Shown here in pieces: positions 33,412-43,545 of a stretch of DNA of 64,000 nt (the first letter of the stretch is position 1; each line of letters starts with the position of its first letter). The stretch is from Conoideocrella luteorostrata (lineage: Eukaryota; Ascomycota; Sordariomycetes; Hypocreales; Clavicipitaceae): NCBI GenBank assembly GCA_032433595.1, contig JASWJB010000120.1:1-64000 (forward strand). The letters run 5' to 3'. The position numbers and the translations under genes are program-made. Under the pieces are notes generated by a model. That model searched no databases. It saw only the letters and a list, made by a program, of their open reading frames with translations, and was not told where the DNA came from.

Positions 33412-34490
33412 ATGGGATCGAGAACCACCCGAAGCGCTGGCCCTACGAGGGATACCCCTCAGCCACCCCCAGCAGAGATTGCTAGCCTTGACACCGCAAC
33501 TGAACCCGAGGAACCTCTCAGCCTTGAGGCCCAACAGGCGGCGATCCGAGCCCGAATTGCTCAGCTTGAAGAACTCTAAGCGCTGCAGGCAAAGGAGGCG
33601 GAACTATTGCAGCAATTGGGCGTGCACGGCGGTCGCAGCACCGCCGAACTCGCGGCGAGACCCCGCAGATACTCCGGCGACTCATCCAGGAGTAGCGGTA
33701 AGGAGGTTAAGGTCAAGAACATCACTGAACTCACGCACCCTACTAACCCACAGAAGCATAAGACCTGGATTAACGATCTAAACCATGCCTTTAACAGAGC
33801 AAAGCGAAAATACTAACGAGACTATAAAAGGATTCTCTTTACACTTAACCATATACATACTGCGTGTAGGGCGAGATAGGACTAATATCTTAATAAACAA
33901 GAAGAGAGCCACTATGAATTCCTTGAGGATAACTAGGAAGAGTTCTAGACTTAGACCCTTACTCTTCTTAAGGATATAGCTAATTAAGAGGCCTAAATAG
34001 CAACCCAGCTAGAAAATGCAAAGCAACAAGATAACTAAAGCCCCATAGACTTTAGTATCTACCTTAATTCCCTAGAAAAACACATAGAAAGAGCCAGCGA
34101 AAAGCAGAGGGCTCTTATGTTCTTCACGAAGCTATAGCTAAGCCTACAGAATTATATTAACCTCTATGCAGCTATAACTAGGAAGACAAGAGAAGAAGTG
34201 GTCTAGTTAGCCCAGCGATTCTAGGACACAATGCCAGCAAGTAACAAGCGAAAGCAAGATATAACTACAGGAAGAGGCCCCTTTAAGGCAGCGCGCTATA
34301 ACCGGGACAAATCCCCTGGCATGTCCCAATAGTTCCCTACGAATTTGGAAGGAAATACCCCCGTAACTACCCTAAATAACTAAGAGGTTAAAAGAAAGAA
34401 GTGCTATAACTACAGTAGCACTAAACACCTATAATATAACTGCGATAAGCTAAGGAAAGACCCGGGAAACTACTAGCAGCAGAAGTAGTT
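33412..34490 (+). pseudogene. gag region of the Ty3 element
   Basis: ATG at 33412 opens MGSRTTRSAGPTRDTPQPPP, followed by a charged coiled-coil stretch that is interrupted by a single TAA (a former CAA) near 33577. It then stays open to about 33816 (THPTNPQKHKTWINDLNHAF). Beyond that stops are frequent. A zinc-knuckle remnant lies near 34402-34442, with the second cysteine changed to tyrosine (CYNY...H...C). Capsid/nucleocapsid function is lost in this copy. Confidence 0.75.
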
Positions 34491-35039
34491 ACCCTTACTT
34501 TGGCTACTAAGACAATAGTACTAATAGGATGCCATTTCTACACGCTAGTTATTATACACAGGCAAAACGCTATTAAAATATTCGCGGATCTCAATAGCTA
34601 CGCTACGCTTAACGTTATTAGCGTATAATTCGCACAACAATATAATCTTGCCTACATACTAGCAATAGTGCTAACCCTTTAGGTAATTAGATCCCTTATA
34701 ATCCCTTAATACAGCGCTTATAAAGTGCTAATTATAATCACAGACTCTTAGGGCCAAGTAAGAAGTCTCTTATTACTCTGTGTCGCTATTAATAAGGACC
34801 TAAGAACAGGGGGAAGCCCTATATTAATCGGGATATATACACTTATAGAACTATAAGTTTACCTTTCCCTTTATAGGAGGGAGTAGTGGTTTAAAAAAGG
34901 AAAAGAGAGGTTCTTGCTAGTGAGCCGCCAGAAATTCGCTAAGGAAACCCAGGGTTTAGCTACAGTGTACACTATCACTGGTGTTCTAGAGGATTAGTTT
35001 ATCCCTCTTGAAGACAAAGAACTCACGAAGGGGTATAGA

Positions 35040-36508
35040 AGCGTGGACAATATCCTAAGGGAACTCCAGGAGTACAAAGATATGTTCGCCTTAGATAAGG
35101 CCGGTATCCTACTAACCGCAAAGGAAACGGATTATGCGATCAACCTTCTCGCTGGATTAACGCTACCGTATAGCCCTATTTACCCCCTCTCACAGGGAGA
35201 GCTTTAAGAACTACAAGAATACCTTAATAATAATCTAGCAAAAGGTCGCATTAAACCTTCCAAGAGCCTAGCAGGCGCGCCTATACTCTTTATACCAAAG
35301 AAGGATAGCACACTCTGATTATGCGTTGACTACCGGGGACTTAACAGAGTTACGGAGAAGAATCGCTATGCTCTCCCCTTAATTTCAGAGATCTTAGACT
35401 AATGCCAAGGTGCAAAGTTTTTCACAAAGATTAATATTAAGGATGCTTACTACTGAATTCGTATCAAGGAAGGTAATAAATAGAAGACCACATTTAGGAC
35501 CAGATACAGGCACTATAAATACCTAGTTATGCCCTTTAAACTCACTAATGCCCCCGCTACATTCTAGAGTTATATTTATCAGGCACTACATGGGCTATTA
35601 GACACTATTTGTGTGGTGTATCTAGACGATATCCTTATCTTCTCTAAGACCCGGGAAGAGCACACAAAACACATCTAGCAAGTGCTTAAGCAAATAAGGC
35701 TCGCTAAGTTATATATAAAGCCTTTAAAATGCTCCTTCTACTAAGAGTCTGTGGAATTCCTAGGGTTTATCCTGTTAACCACCAGTATATCAATAGACCT
35801 TCGGCGGGTAACTACTATCTAAGAATGGAAGGAGCTAACTACCTTCCGGGAAGTACAGGTCTTCCTGGGTTTCTATAACTTCTATAGACAGTTTATACAC
35901 AGATATTCTGCTATTGCGGCACCACTGAATGCTCTTATAAAAGGCAGTCAGAAGGGTATCCAGACTGGCAAGTTTATATTCGAGGATAAGGAAAGGGGGG
36001 CGTTTAACCAGCTAAAAGCTGCGTTTCAGCAAGCTCCTTTACTCCATCACTATAATCCGGAACAACCTGTACGGATCAAGACTAATGCCTCTGTATTCGC
36101 GATAGCAGGGATCCTCTCACAACCTGATTAGGACGGGAGATATTACCCTGTAGCCTTCTAGTCGCGTAAGTTCACTGATGCCGAACGTAACTATGGTACA
36201 GCGGATTAGGAACTCTTTGCTATTGTGGAATCCTTTAAACACTGGCGACACTACGTCAAAGGCGTAGCGAACCCGGTAGAGGTCCTCTTAGACCATCATA
36301 ACCTATAGACCTTTATAAAGCAGCTAAAGCTAAATAGAAGACAAGCAAGGTGGTGTATGTTCCTCTGCCCTTTCCACTTTGTTATTAAGCACCAGACTAG
36401 GAAGAGTAACCCAGCCGATGCGCCATCAAGGCAGCCAGACTACGAGGGAGAACCTATAATAAATAGGGAGCTATTGCCAGAACTTCACAAGAAGATAGCG
36501 CCTACTTA
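35040..36508 (+). pseudogene. Reverse transcriptase-RNase H region of the Ty3 element
   Basis: Reads with stops as a Ty3-type RT: APILFIPKKDSTL, CVDYRGLNRVTEKNRY, GAKFFTKINIKDAYY, FRTRYRHYKYLVMPF, LTNAPATF and the catalytic [11 protein letters not shown] (about 35612-35644). The connection domain GFYNFYRQFIHRYSAIAAPLN comes next. RNase H follows with IKTNASVFAIAGILSQ (usual catalytic Asp changed to Asn) and AERNYGTAD-stop-ELFAIVESFKHWRHY. At least eight in-frame stops fall at positions where the family has Gln, Arg or Trp. It cannot encode an active polymerase. Confidence 0.9.
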
Positions 36509-36929
36509 AGCAGTAGGAAAAGAAGTACTAATGCATTAAGGAAGACATAGCGAGACGCCTTTAAGGACCTAATAAGTCCTTGTCTTAGAAGATAACTCTA
36601 AGGAGGCATATAAAGCCCCTAGAGGGGATACTATAGCATTTATGGGCTAAGTAACCACTAGGGACCTAGCGAAGAGTAGGCTAGATAATGGAACCTTCTG
36701 AGATAAAGTAGCGTATATATAATGCATTACAGTACAAGGGGTCAAGGAGGCCGTAGCGCTATAGAACCCTTATAATCTTGAGTTGCGGGAGTCACTAGTA
36801 TAGCTAATGAAAGCAGCCTAATGTAAAGATACAGAACTCCAAAGGCAAGTTACTAGTGAGACTACCGCGAATAGCAGAGGAAGACCTAGCTTATAGAGCT
36901 AGAATGCAAGTGGCCTCCTAATGTACAAA

Positions 36930-37680
36930 GACCGGGTAGCTGTTCCGCGAGAACCTACCTTGCAGCAGGAGCTACTACGGCTATATCATGACAATCCGCT
37001 AGCAGGTCACTTCGGAATAAACTGTACCCTTAAATTACTAAGGCGTAATTTTTACTAGCTAAAGATAAAAGACGCTGTGACTAACTACGTTAGAAGCTAT
37101 GCAGTGTGCCAACAAGTAGTTGCAAGGAGGCATCGCCTATATGGCACCTTAGAATCATTACTAATACCATAGCGACCATGGGTGGAAATCTCAATAGATT
37201 TTATCACTGGCTTACCTAGTGTATAGCATAATAATCATAAGACTAACGCAATCCTAGTGATTATGGACCAATATACTAAGTACTCCCTCTTCTTACTAGT
37301 ATTAATAACTATTAACGCAGCAGAACTAGCAGAGCTATTCCATAAGGAAGTTAAACTATAATTCGGAGCACCAGAAGGAATTATATCAGACCACAGATCC
37401 GTGTTTACTAGCATATTCTAGGCAGAACTATGTTACCGCTCACAGATTAAGCGGAGGCTCTCTATAGCATTTTACCCCCAAATAGACAGGCAAATGGAGA
37501 GAATAAACCAGGTGCTTAAACACTATTTACGCTATTTCACAGGGGATAACCAGCAGATATAGCTATAGTTGCTACCACAGGCATAATTCGCATGTAATAA
37601 CGTGGTCAATAGGACCACGGGATAAGCACCTAACTACGCTTTAATGGGGTATTACCTAGAGTTTTGCCTAGCCCTTAGGG
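36930..37680 (+). pseudogene. Integrase region of the Ty3 element
   Basis: The H2C2 zinc domain is recognisable (LYHDNPLAGHFGINCTLKLL, then YVRSYAVCQQ), but its first cysteine is replaced by tyrosine. The rve core follows: PWVEISIDFITGLP (first catalytic Asp), AILVIMDQYTKYSLF, FGAPEGIISDHRSVFTS (second Asp region) and FYPQIDRQMERINQVLKHYL (Glu region). Several in-frame stops are present. Inactive. Confidence 0.88.
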
Positions 37681-38069
37681 CCAAGGACTAACAAGAGGGG
37701 GCACTAAATACAGAAGCCTAGGTCAGAAAGCTACAAGAAGTCAGAGAGTAACTTAAGAAGACATAGAGCAAGGCCAGCGAAACACAGGCAAAATACTATA
37801 ATAAATAGCACTAGCCGCTCACGCTTAGAAGAAAAGACCTAGTACTACTATTCACTAGGAATATCCGGTTCAAGGAGGCCAAGAGGAAGCTAATCCCTAA
37901 GTATATTAGACCTTTCTGCATACTTCACTTAGTGGGGAAATAAGCCTACTAACTAGCATTACCTGAAAAATATAAACGCTTACATAATGTCTTCTATGTT
38001 AGCCTATTAGAGCCATAGAAGCGCCAGGGAAACACCACTAATGATAAGCTACTAATGCTAGACCTCGAA

Positions 38070-38235
38070 GAAGATAGCAAGCTCTACAAAGTAGAAGAGG
38101 TTAAGGACCAGAAGACCACCCAAGAAGGCACTACTTACTTAGTAAAATGGAAGGGATAGCCTAGTAAATATAACTAGTGGGTGCCAGAGGAAGACATAAC
38201 ACAGGGAGCAATCCAATTATACACAAAGACAAAAA
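38070..38235 (+). pseudogene. Chromodomain of the Ty3 integrase
   Basis: Encodes KLYKVEEVKD, TTYLVKWKG-stop-PSKYN-stop-WVPEEDI, the chromodomain pattern in which both stops sit at aromatic or Trp-type positions. In active chromoviruses this domain directs insertion towards heterochromatin. Confidence 0.85.
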
Positions 38236-39509
38236 ACAAGAAGAAAGGCATAACTAGATAAGCAAAGCTAGCAACTATTAACTGCATTTTCTATCCTAGG
38301 CCCAAAAACACAGGTAAACCACTAGTAAATCCCTAACTAAATATCGGGCAAAACAAGAGGAAATTGCCTAAGGGCACCACTATCCGGGAGATTAGCATTA
38401 TATTTATCTGCAGCAATCACCTCCTCTATACCACAGTAAAGGCAATAAATTACTATAGCCTAATAGGTGTATCCCAGATTAAGTGGGCGTAAACTAAGAA
38501 CTTGCGTTTTCTCCTAAGTAGCAAGACATTTAGGGTAATTTTCCTAGATAAGAATAAGCAAAACGCTAGCGAAGAGCCAAGGAAAGGATATATATAATGC
38601 TAAATTAGGGCAGCGGGTACTAAGTAGCCAAAAGTTGCTAATAAGCTATAATATATTGCTAGAATGTAGTGACAGTAGCCTAGAGAAGTCAATAAATCGC
38701 TAGCAAAACCAGAGGGAAGTCACAAACCTTCTTTAACTTAGAGGCCCCCGTGAGGCTATAAGCAACCTAATGGGCTATTTCCGCATAGTTAAACCCACGT
38801 ATAAGCCCTAGCAAGAGCCAGGCCAAACGCATCCAAGTAGCTAATGCAAAGAGGTATAAGGAATCTTTATCCTTGTTGTTAGTATCCTCGTTAAGGGGGC
38901 GTAACTCCCTGATCAGCCTCTCTAAAAATTCTAGTAATATAAGGAGCTCCTTTACGTTAGCAGCTATAGTGACAGGAGGCTATATCACAAGGCATTAGCA
39001 AAACCACACTATATTAAGAGTGTTTTCGTAGGCACTTACGGGGTCGCACAAGTCTGCTCGCTTCACGCACTGCTTATAACGCTTAGAATTGCCTTTCCCA
39101 GCAAAAAAGCAGCATGGCCATAATACTTCGGGCTCCCATAGAGGGTAGCGTTTATAATCGTTGGCTGCAGTGCGCAGCGTGTGCATACAAAAAAGCCAGC
39201 GCAGAGGAATTAACATAATAACGGCGGCGAGAACGTAGCAATTCGGTAACAAAGCGAGGAGTAATATTAGACTTCCAAAAAATGGAATTCCACTATAGAA
39301 TGAAGCCTACGGAAGAGAGAGAGATTCGAGGGAAAACCATAAGCAAAGTAGTGGGATTTCTACGCATAGACCCTACCCTCGTGGCAGAATAACACTAGAG
39401 CGGTGAAGCTCTACAGCTGCCATAGATAGGATATCGCCACCTTACGGCAGGTGAACAACTGGCAAGCTACGATGCCGTCAGGCGCACGGCACAGTAGGGA
39501 GGGGATAAT
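38236..39509. other. 3' internal region of the Ty3 element with an antisense cysteine-rich frame
   Basis: About 1.3 kb between the chromodomain and 3' LTR. The left part is TA-rich and stop-ridden on +. From about 38990 composition becomes normal, and a minus-strand frame (39252-38995, 85 codons) encodes a cysteine-rich peptide containing LWPCCFFAGKGNSKRYKQC and KRADLCDPV. I do not know whether it is expressed. The last bases are the polypurine tract. Confidence 0.5.
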
Positions 39510-39659
39510 TGTAAGGTGCGCACGTGAGTGGGCACGTGGCCCCGCCAATCGCTAGCATATCGGGAGCCTCGCGCGCACACGTAGCTTAGGAGGCAAGCTT
39601 CAGTATAATATACAGAGTCCATATACGTTCTTGCCTAGCTACGTGACTATAATCTAACA
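39510..39659 (+). repeat. 3' LTR of the Ty3 element
   Basis: 150 bp, identical to 33227-33376 and followed directly by TATTG. Confidence 0.95.
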
Positions 39660-39664
39660 TATTG

Positions 39665-41315
39665 TGGGAAATTATTGTATGTTTCACATTTAGTTAGTAT
39701 AAATTCTTGCTATTGGTATTTTCGTTATTAAATTTATTGCCAAAAGGGATGAATAAGATCTATTGTAGGACGAGTTAGGTCTAAATATTCCTCAGCAACT
39801 GCTCTCAAGTAGTATCTAAAGCCACAGACAAAATACCGCGAGTAAAAACTCCTCCAAAAAAGAGTTAAAGAAGAACTGTAGAGTCGACTGATGCTTGAGG
39901 CAGTCGAATCCACTTGTAGGAAGCTTGGGTATGCCGACATGAAATTGCTAATACTTGGTGAAGCTACTAATGTTAAGACTAGCGATACGTAGATTCGCGA
40001 TTACTGCCGTACATAGCTAGAACCTATCGCACGGTCACAGCTATGGGATTAAATTAGTCAATTAGAGTTAAGATTCGGAGGAATCTGGTCAAGCTGAAAA
40101 CACGAGGATGCGAGGAAATTCGAGGATATGAGGCCTGTAAAGTAACACAAATAGGTGGCTTTCAGGCTCTTCAGGAAGTTCAGAATCATCATGAATGTCA
40201 TTTAATTCAGTCAGAATAACATCCATTCCTATCAATTTTCCACTGCCCAAAATTGCTCATAGTGCTCATAGCGTAACAACTAACCCAGCTAGTATAGACT
40301 TGTTTTTGACCTCTCGGTTGCTAAATGTAACAGTATCGCTAAAGAACCATTGCAACTTTGTAGTAGTAATAAGGGCACATTATATCTTGAATGTCCTATT
40401 ACTAACCCTACAAGATAAAGTTATAATAGAGTAAGAAATAGTGTAGGGTTAAAAAAAGTATTATCTAAACCCACCTTCTCCAACGCTCGATCCACACGTT
40501 AACCACTTTGGCCCTTGACACTCGACCCTCGACGCTACTCCATCGCGTGGATCGCGCCGCCATGTGCTTGACTGGACGGTTACCCATGCAGCGTGGCAAC
40601 GACCCTCGTGCCCGTCTTCAACGGCCCACGGCCCATTGCAGTGTGGTCCGAGCATACGTCTTTGTCACAAGTGAGCAGCTATGGAAGTGGATCTCTAAAG
40701 CAGTGGAATTGTCCTTAATTTCTATCTAATTGAAGCACTACTATTTATCTCTGCAGGATGCATCTTCTTCCGGATTTATTTCATTCTATTGCTTCCGGCG
40801 ATACTGAACGCTTCCGCCAGCATCGTACGCTTCCTGTGACAGGTTCTCCGAACGTCTCAGCACGGCGAGGGGAGTGGAGCTCAAGTCATAGTTATTTGCG
40901 CACTAAAATAGACGGAAGGGACGGTCAGTCATGCTTGATAAGAACTTAAGTGACCGGACATAGGCCTGGTCGCTTAATGCGTGTTTCGATGCTCCTACTT
41001 TTTTTAATAGGATGAGATGGTCGATATTAGATGGTTAGTTAACGTACGCGTTACTATTCCAGGGGAGGCGGGCATAGTTAGGCATTTCGGCGTGGCCACG
41101 GTCTCACTTCTACGACTAAACTTCATCCTTTCATGGCTTGCAGCCTTGAGTCATCACACTTTTTCAGTAGCAGAATGATCCAAACATCCCTTGGGAACTG
41201 CCTGATTTAATACCAGACTTTCCGAAATAACAAGGATTTGGCCAGCTATATAGACATATTTCAAGTGCGCCACCCTAACCTTATCCCTACCCCGCTATTT
41301 TCAAGCCCCCAGAGC
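39665..41315. other. Gene-free stretch between the Ty3 element and the aspartase gene
   Basis: AT-rich to about 40480, then a GC-richer section (40480-40950) with short frames on both strands and no recognised family. The last 200 bp is the 3' flank of the aspartase gene. Confidence 0.45.
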
Positions 41316-42728
41316 TTAAACATTGCCTTCAAGGGTCAAACGTTCAAGGACAGATGAGATATCGCCCCTTTTCAGTAACCCCTTCTCGATCACGACGTCC
41401 AGAAATGGTCTGTCCTCTTCTAGAGCTGCGCGGACAATAGTCGAGACCTGGCTGTATCCCAAAGTGGGCACAAGCGCAGTAGCCATGGCACTGGATGCGA
41501 GCAAATGGTCTCGCGAGACATGCTCATTTGCAACGATGCCGTCAATGCACCGGTTGCCAAATATCTCACTTGCGCCCGTGAGCAGACGGATGCTGTCAAG
41601 CAGGCGGTCGCACACGAGCAGCTCAAAGTGGTTGATCTCGAGCATGCCCTGTTGGCAGCCCATTGCTACGGCCGCGTCGTTGCCGGTGATGGCAAAGGCG
41701 GCTTGACAGACGCCTATGGGGATGACGGGGTTAACCTTTCCAGGCATAATGGAGGACCCGGCTTGGACGGAAGGGAGGATGATTTCGCCGATGCCGCCGT
41801 TGGGTCCGGAGGATAACAAGAGGAGGTCGTTGGCAATCTTCCACAAGCTGTTGGCCGTGTTACGCAGCTCGCCAGAGAGACGGGCACAATTGTCCATGTT
41901 TTGCATGCCGTCAAAAGCGTTGCCGGTTGGTTGCACTTTTTGGCCGTATAACGTGGACAGATGACGGAAGACGGCGGCCTTGTACCCTGGTGCGGACCCA
42001 AAGCCGGTTCCGATGGCAGTTCCGCCCAGGGGGAGTGTCAGAAATTGATTGCGGAGCGTGTCTAGCTGCTCTGCGTGGCGCCGGACGACTGCCTCGTAGC
42101 CGCCAAATGCCTGACCGAGGGTCATGGGCTGTGCATCCTGCAGGCAAGTCCTGCCTAGCCGGAGGAGCGTTTTGTACTGTTCGCGTTTCCTTGAGAGAGC
42201 GTCGGCAAGCTGCACGAGGTTGACAAGAGTCTGTTTTGTTGCGCGGTGGATGGCCAGCTTCATAGCGGTGGGGACGACATCGTTGGTCGACTGACCTAGG
42301 TTGACTTGGTCGTTGGGGTGGATGAAGCTGTAGTCGGAGAAGGCCCGGCCAGATGATCTTGCGGCAATGTTGGCAATGACTTCGTTCATGTTCATGTTGG
42401 TGGAAGTACCACCGGAACCCTCCAGCATGTCAACGACAAGGTGTTCTCCATGTTTGCCGGCCTTGATCTCTTCGCAAGCTGCATAAATGGCCTCCGCCTG
42501 CTTGAGCGTCAGGATGCCAATCTCGGAGTTTGCACGGGCTGATGCTTGCTTAATAATGGCAAACGAGTGGACAAAGTCGGGCCATGTGGCAATCGGCCTC
42601 CCAGAGAGGGGGAAATTCTCAACAGATCGAGAAGTGTTGATGCCATAGAGCACCTCGCCCGGCAGGCTCAGCGGGCCAAGGCTGTCTTCCTCGACCCTGG
42701 CGTCGGGGGTGATATCTCGGCTACCCAT
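41316..42728 (-). CDS. Aspartate ammonia-lyase (aspartase), class II fumarase/aspartase superfamily
   Basis: Intronless 470-aa enzyme expected to convert L-aspartate to fumarate plus ammonia. The start at 42728 places RVEEDSLGPLSLPGEVLYGI at residues 11-30, the aspartase N-terminus. Superfamily blocks are EGSGGTSTNMNMNEVIAN (103-120), HPNDQVNLGQSTNDVVPT (137-154), GRTCLQDAQPMTLGQAF (192-208), GGTAIGTG (235-242) and the mobile SS loop AGSSIMPGKVNPV (323-335) with the presumed catalytic serine. GSSIMPxKVNPV favours aspartase over fumarase, and length (478 in E. coli AspA) fits. Residue 195 is Cys where fumarases and some bacterial aspartases have His and E. coli AspA has Gln, so substrate preference needs testing. 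Lack of introns, unlike its neighbours, may reflect bacterial ancestry. It heads a cluster with a regulator, asparaginase and transporters. Confidence 0.88.
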   Translation of the reverse strand: MGSRDITPDARVEEDSLGPLSLPGEVLYGINTSRSVENFPLSGRPIATWPDFVHSFAIIKQASARANSEIGILTLKQAEAIYAACEEIKAGKHGEHLVVDMLEGSGGTSTNMNMNEVIANIAARSSGRAFSDYSFIHPNDQVNLGQSTNDVVPTAMKLAIHRATKQTLVNLVQLADALSRKREQYKTLLRLGRTCLQDAQPMTLGQAFGGYEAVVRRHAEQLDTLRNQFLTLPLGGTAIGTGFGSAPGYKAAVFRHLSTLYGQKVQPTGNAFDGMQNMDNCARLSGELRNTANSLWKIANDLLLLSSGPNGGIGEIILPSVQAGSSIMPGKVNPVIPIGVCQAAFAITGNDAAVAMGCQQGMLEINHFELLVCDRLLDSIRLLTGASEIFGNRCIDGIVANEHVSRDHLLASSAMATALVPTLGYSQVSTIVRAALEEDRPFLDVVIEKGLLKRGDISSVLERLTLEGNV

Positions 42729-43545
42729 ATTACAGGCGCGGGCCACTTTATATAGACGAAGTCGAAAGGTATTCGGAAAATGTGATTGTTGGTTCCCAAT
42801 TGCCCGAGGATAAATAAGTTTGCACCTGCACCGGCGGGAATAGGACGTGTGTTGAAGAAGAAGAACAAGAACAAGAAGTCTTTGAGTCTGGTGAAACGAC
42901 TGTGAACAGTTGTACAACTGCTGGAAATGGAGACGGAATCAACCATTGCAGAGTTGTCTCGGTGCTACAGAAAGGCTGTTTAGTTTTATGTATGCACGCC
43001 CGGCGGCCAAAGTGCTGAGGATCCTAAAATATGGGTTGAGATCTACCAGAAATCACTGCAGTGCCGTCCGATGCAGCCATTCAATCACCAGCACAGCGCA
43101 CCGTGCGATTATGCCGAGTAGTAACTCTGCCGAACATCTCAACAAGCTCCTTTGCGAGTTTTCCATCACTAGGTCCCCCCATGATTGTGTGGCATACCTT
43201 GGTTAGGGCATGCCGTTTAGAACCAGGGGCTCGGCCGCTACGGCTTGCGTGGAGCGTCGCCCTGCGATGCTCTCTGTAGCCAATCAAATACTCATCTTGT
43301 CGCCGTAGCGGCCGCTGACAGAGCCCCGATGTGGATCCTCCCTGCTCCGTAATGACGTGGGGGATTCCAGAATTCGGAAGTCTGGCAATTACGAGGACAT
43401 CTCGGCGCTGGAGATGCGCACATCCAGCTTATGCGTGATACCATAACGCTAGATAAGAGACACACGCAGATCATGGTGCACAGCATGGAGCAAAGCATGA
43501 ATTGTGAACCCAGACTCAAGTTATGCCTGGAACCCTAGCCTGGCT
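42729..43545. other. Intergenic region with a hairpin-like inverted repeat
   Basis: Promoter of the aspartase gene at the left (CT-rich on the minus strand, 42850-42900). No gene. Contains an inverted repeat at 43226-43327. Confidence 0.5.
43226..43327. repeat. Short inverted repeat around GGCCGCTACGGC
   Basis: Left arm GGGGCTCGGCCGCTACGGC (43226-43244) and right arm GCCGTAGCGGCC...GAGCCCC (43302-43327) are reverse complements apart from a few inserted bases, with about 57 bp between. A related CCGTAGCGGCCGC core recurs at 53285-53297. Confidence 0.65.

Larger units (their letters stand above)
33227..39659 (+). mobile_element. Ty3/gypsy chromovirus-type LTR retrotransposon, full length but coding-dead
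   Basis: 6,433-bp element bounded by 150-bp LTRs identical by direct comparison, with a TATTG target duplication at 33222-33226 and 39660-39664. Order on +: gag start (33412), zinc knuckle, protease region, reverse transcriptase (about 35090-35880), RNase H (about 36050-36430), integrase (about 36930-37680) and chromodomain (about 38080-38230). That order (RT before integrase, terminal chromodomain) defines chromoviruses. Stop codons replace Gln (CAG to TAG), Arg (CGA to TGA) and Trp (TGG to TAG) throughout, which is the C:G-to-T:A pattern of RIP. A purine tract (GGGAGGGGATAA) abuts the 3' LTR. I could not identify a tRNA primer-binding site next to the 5' LTR. Confidence 0.95.

Noticed and set aside
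33479..33979. Several short plus-strand frames read as separate small genes
   Set aside because: They are fragments and alternate frames of the decayed gag region of the Ty3 element.
41323..41706. Plus-strand frames opposite the aspartase gene
   Set aside because: Shadow of the aspartase coding sequence.
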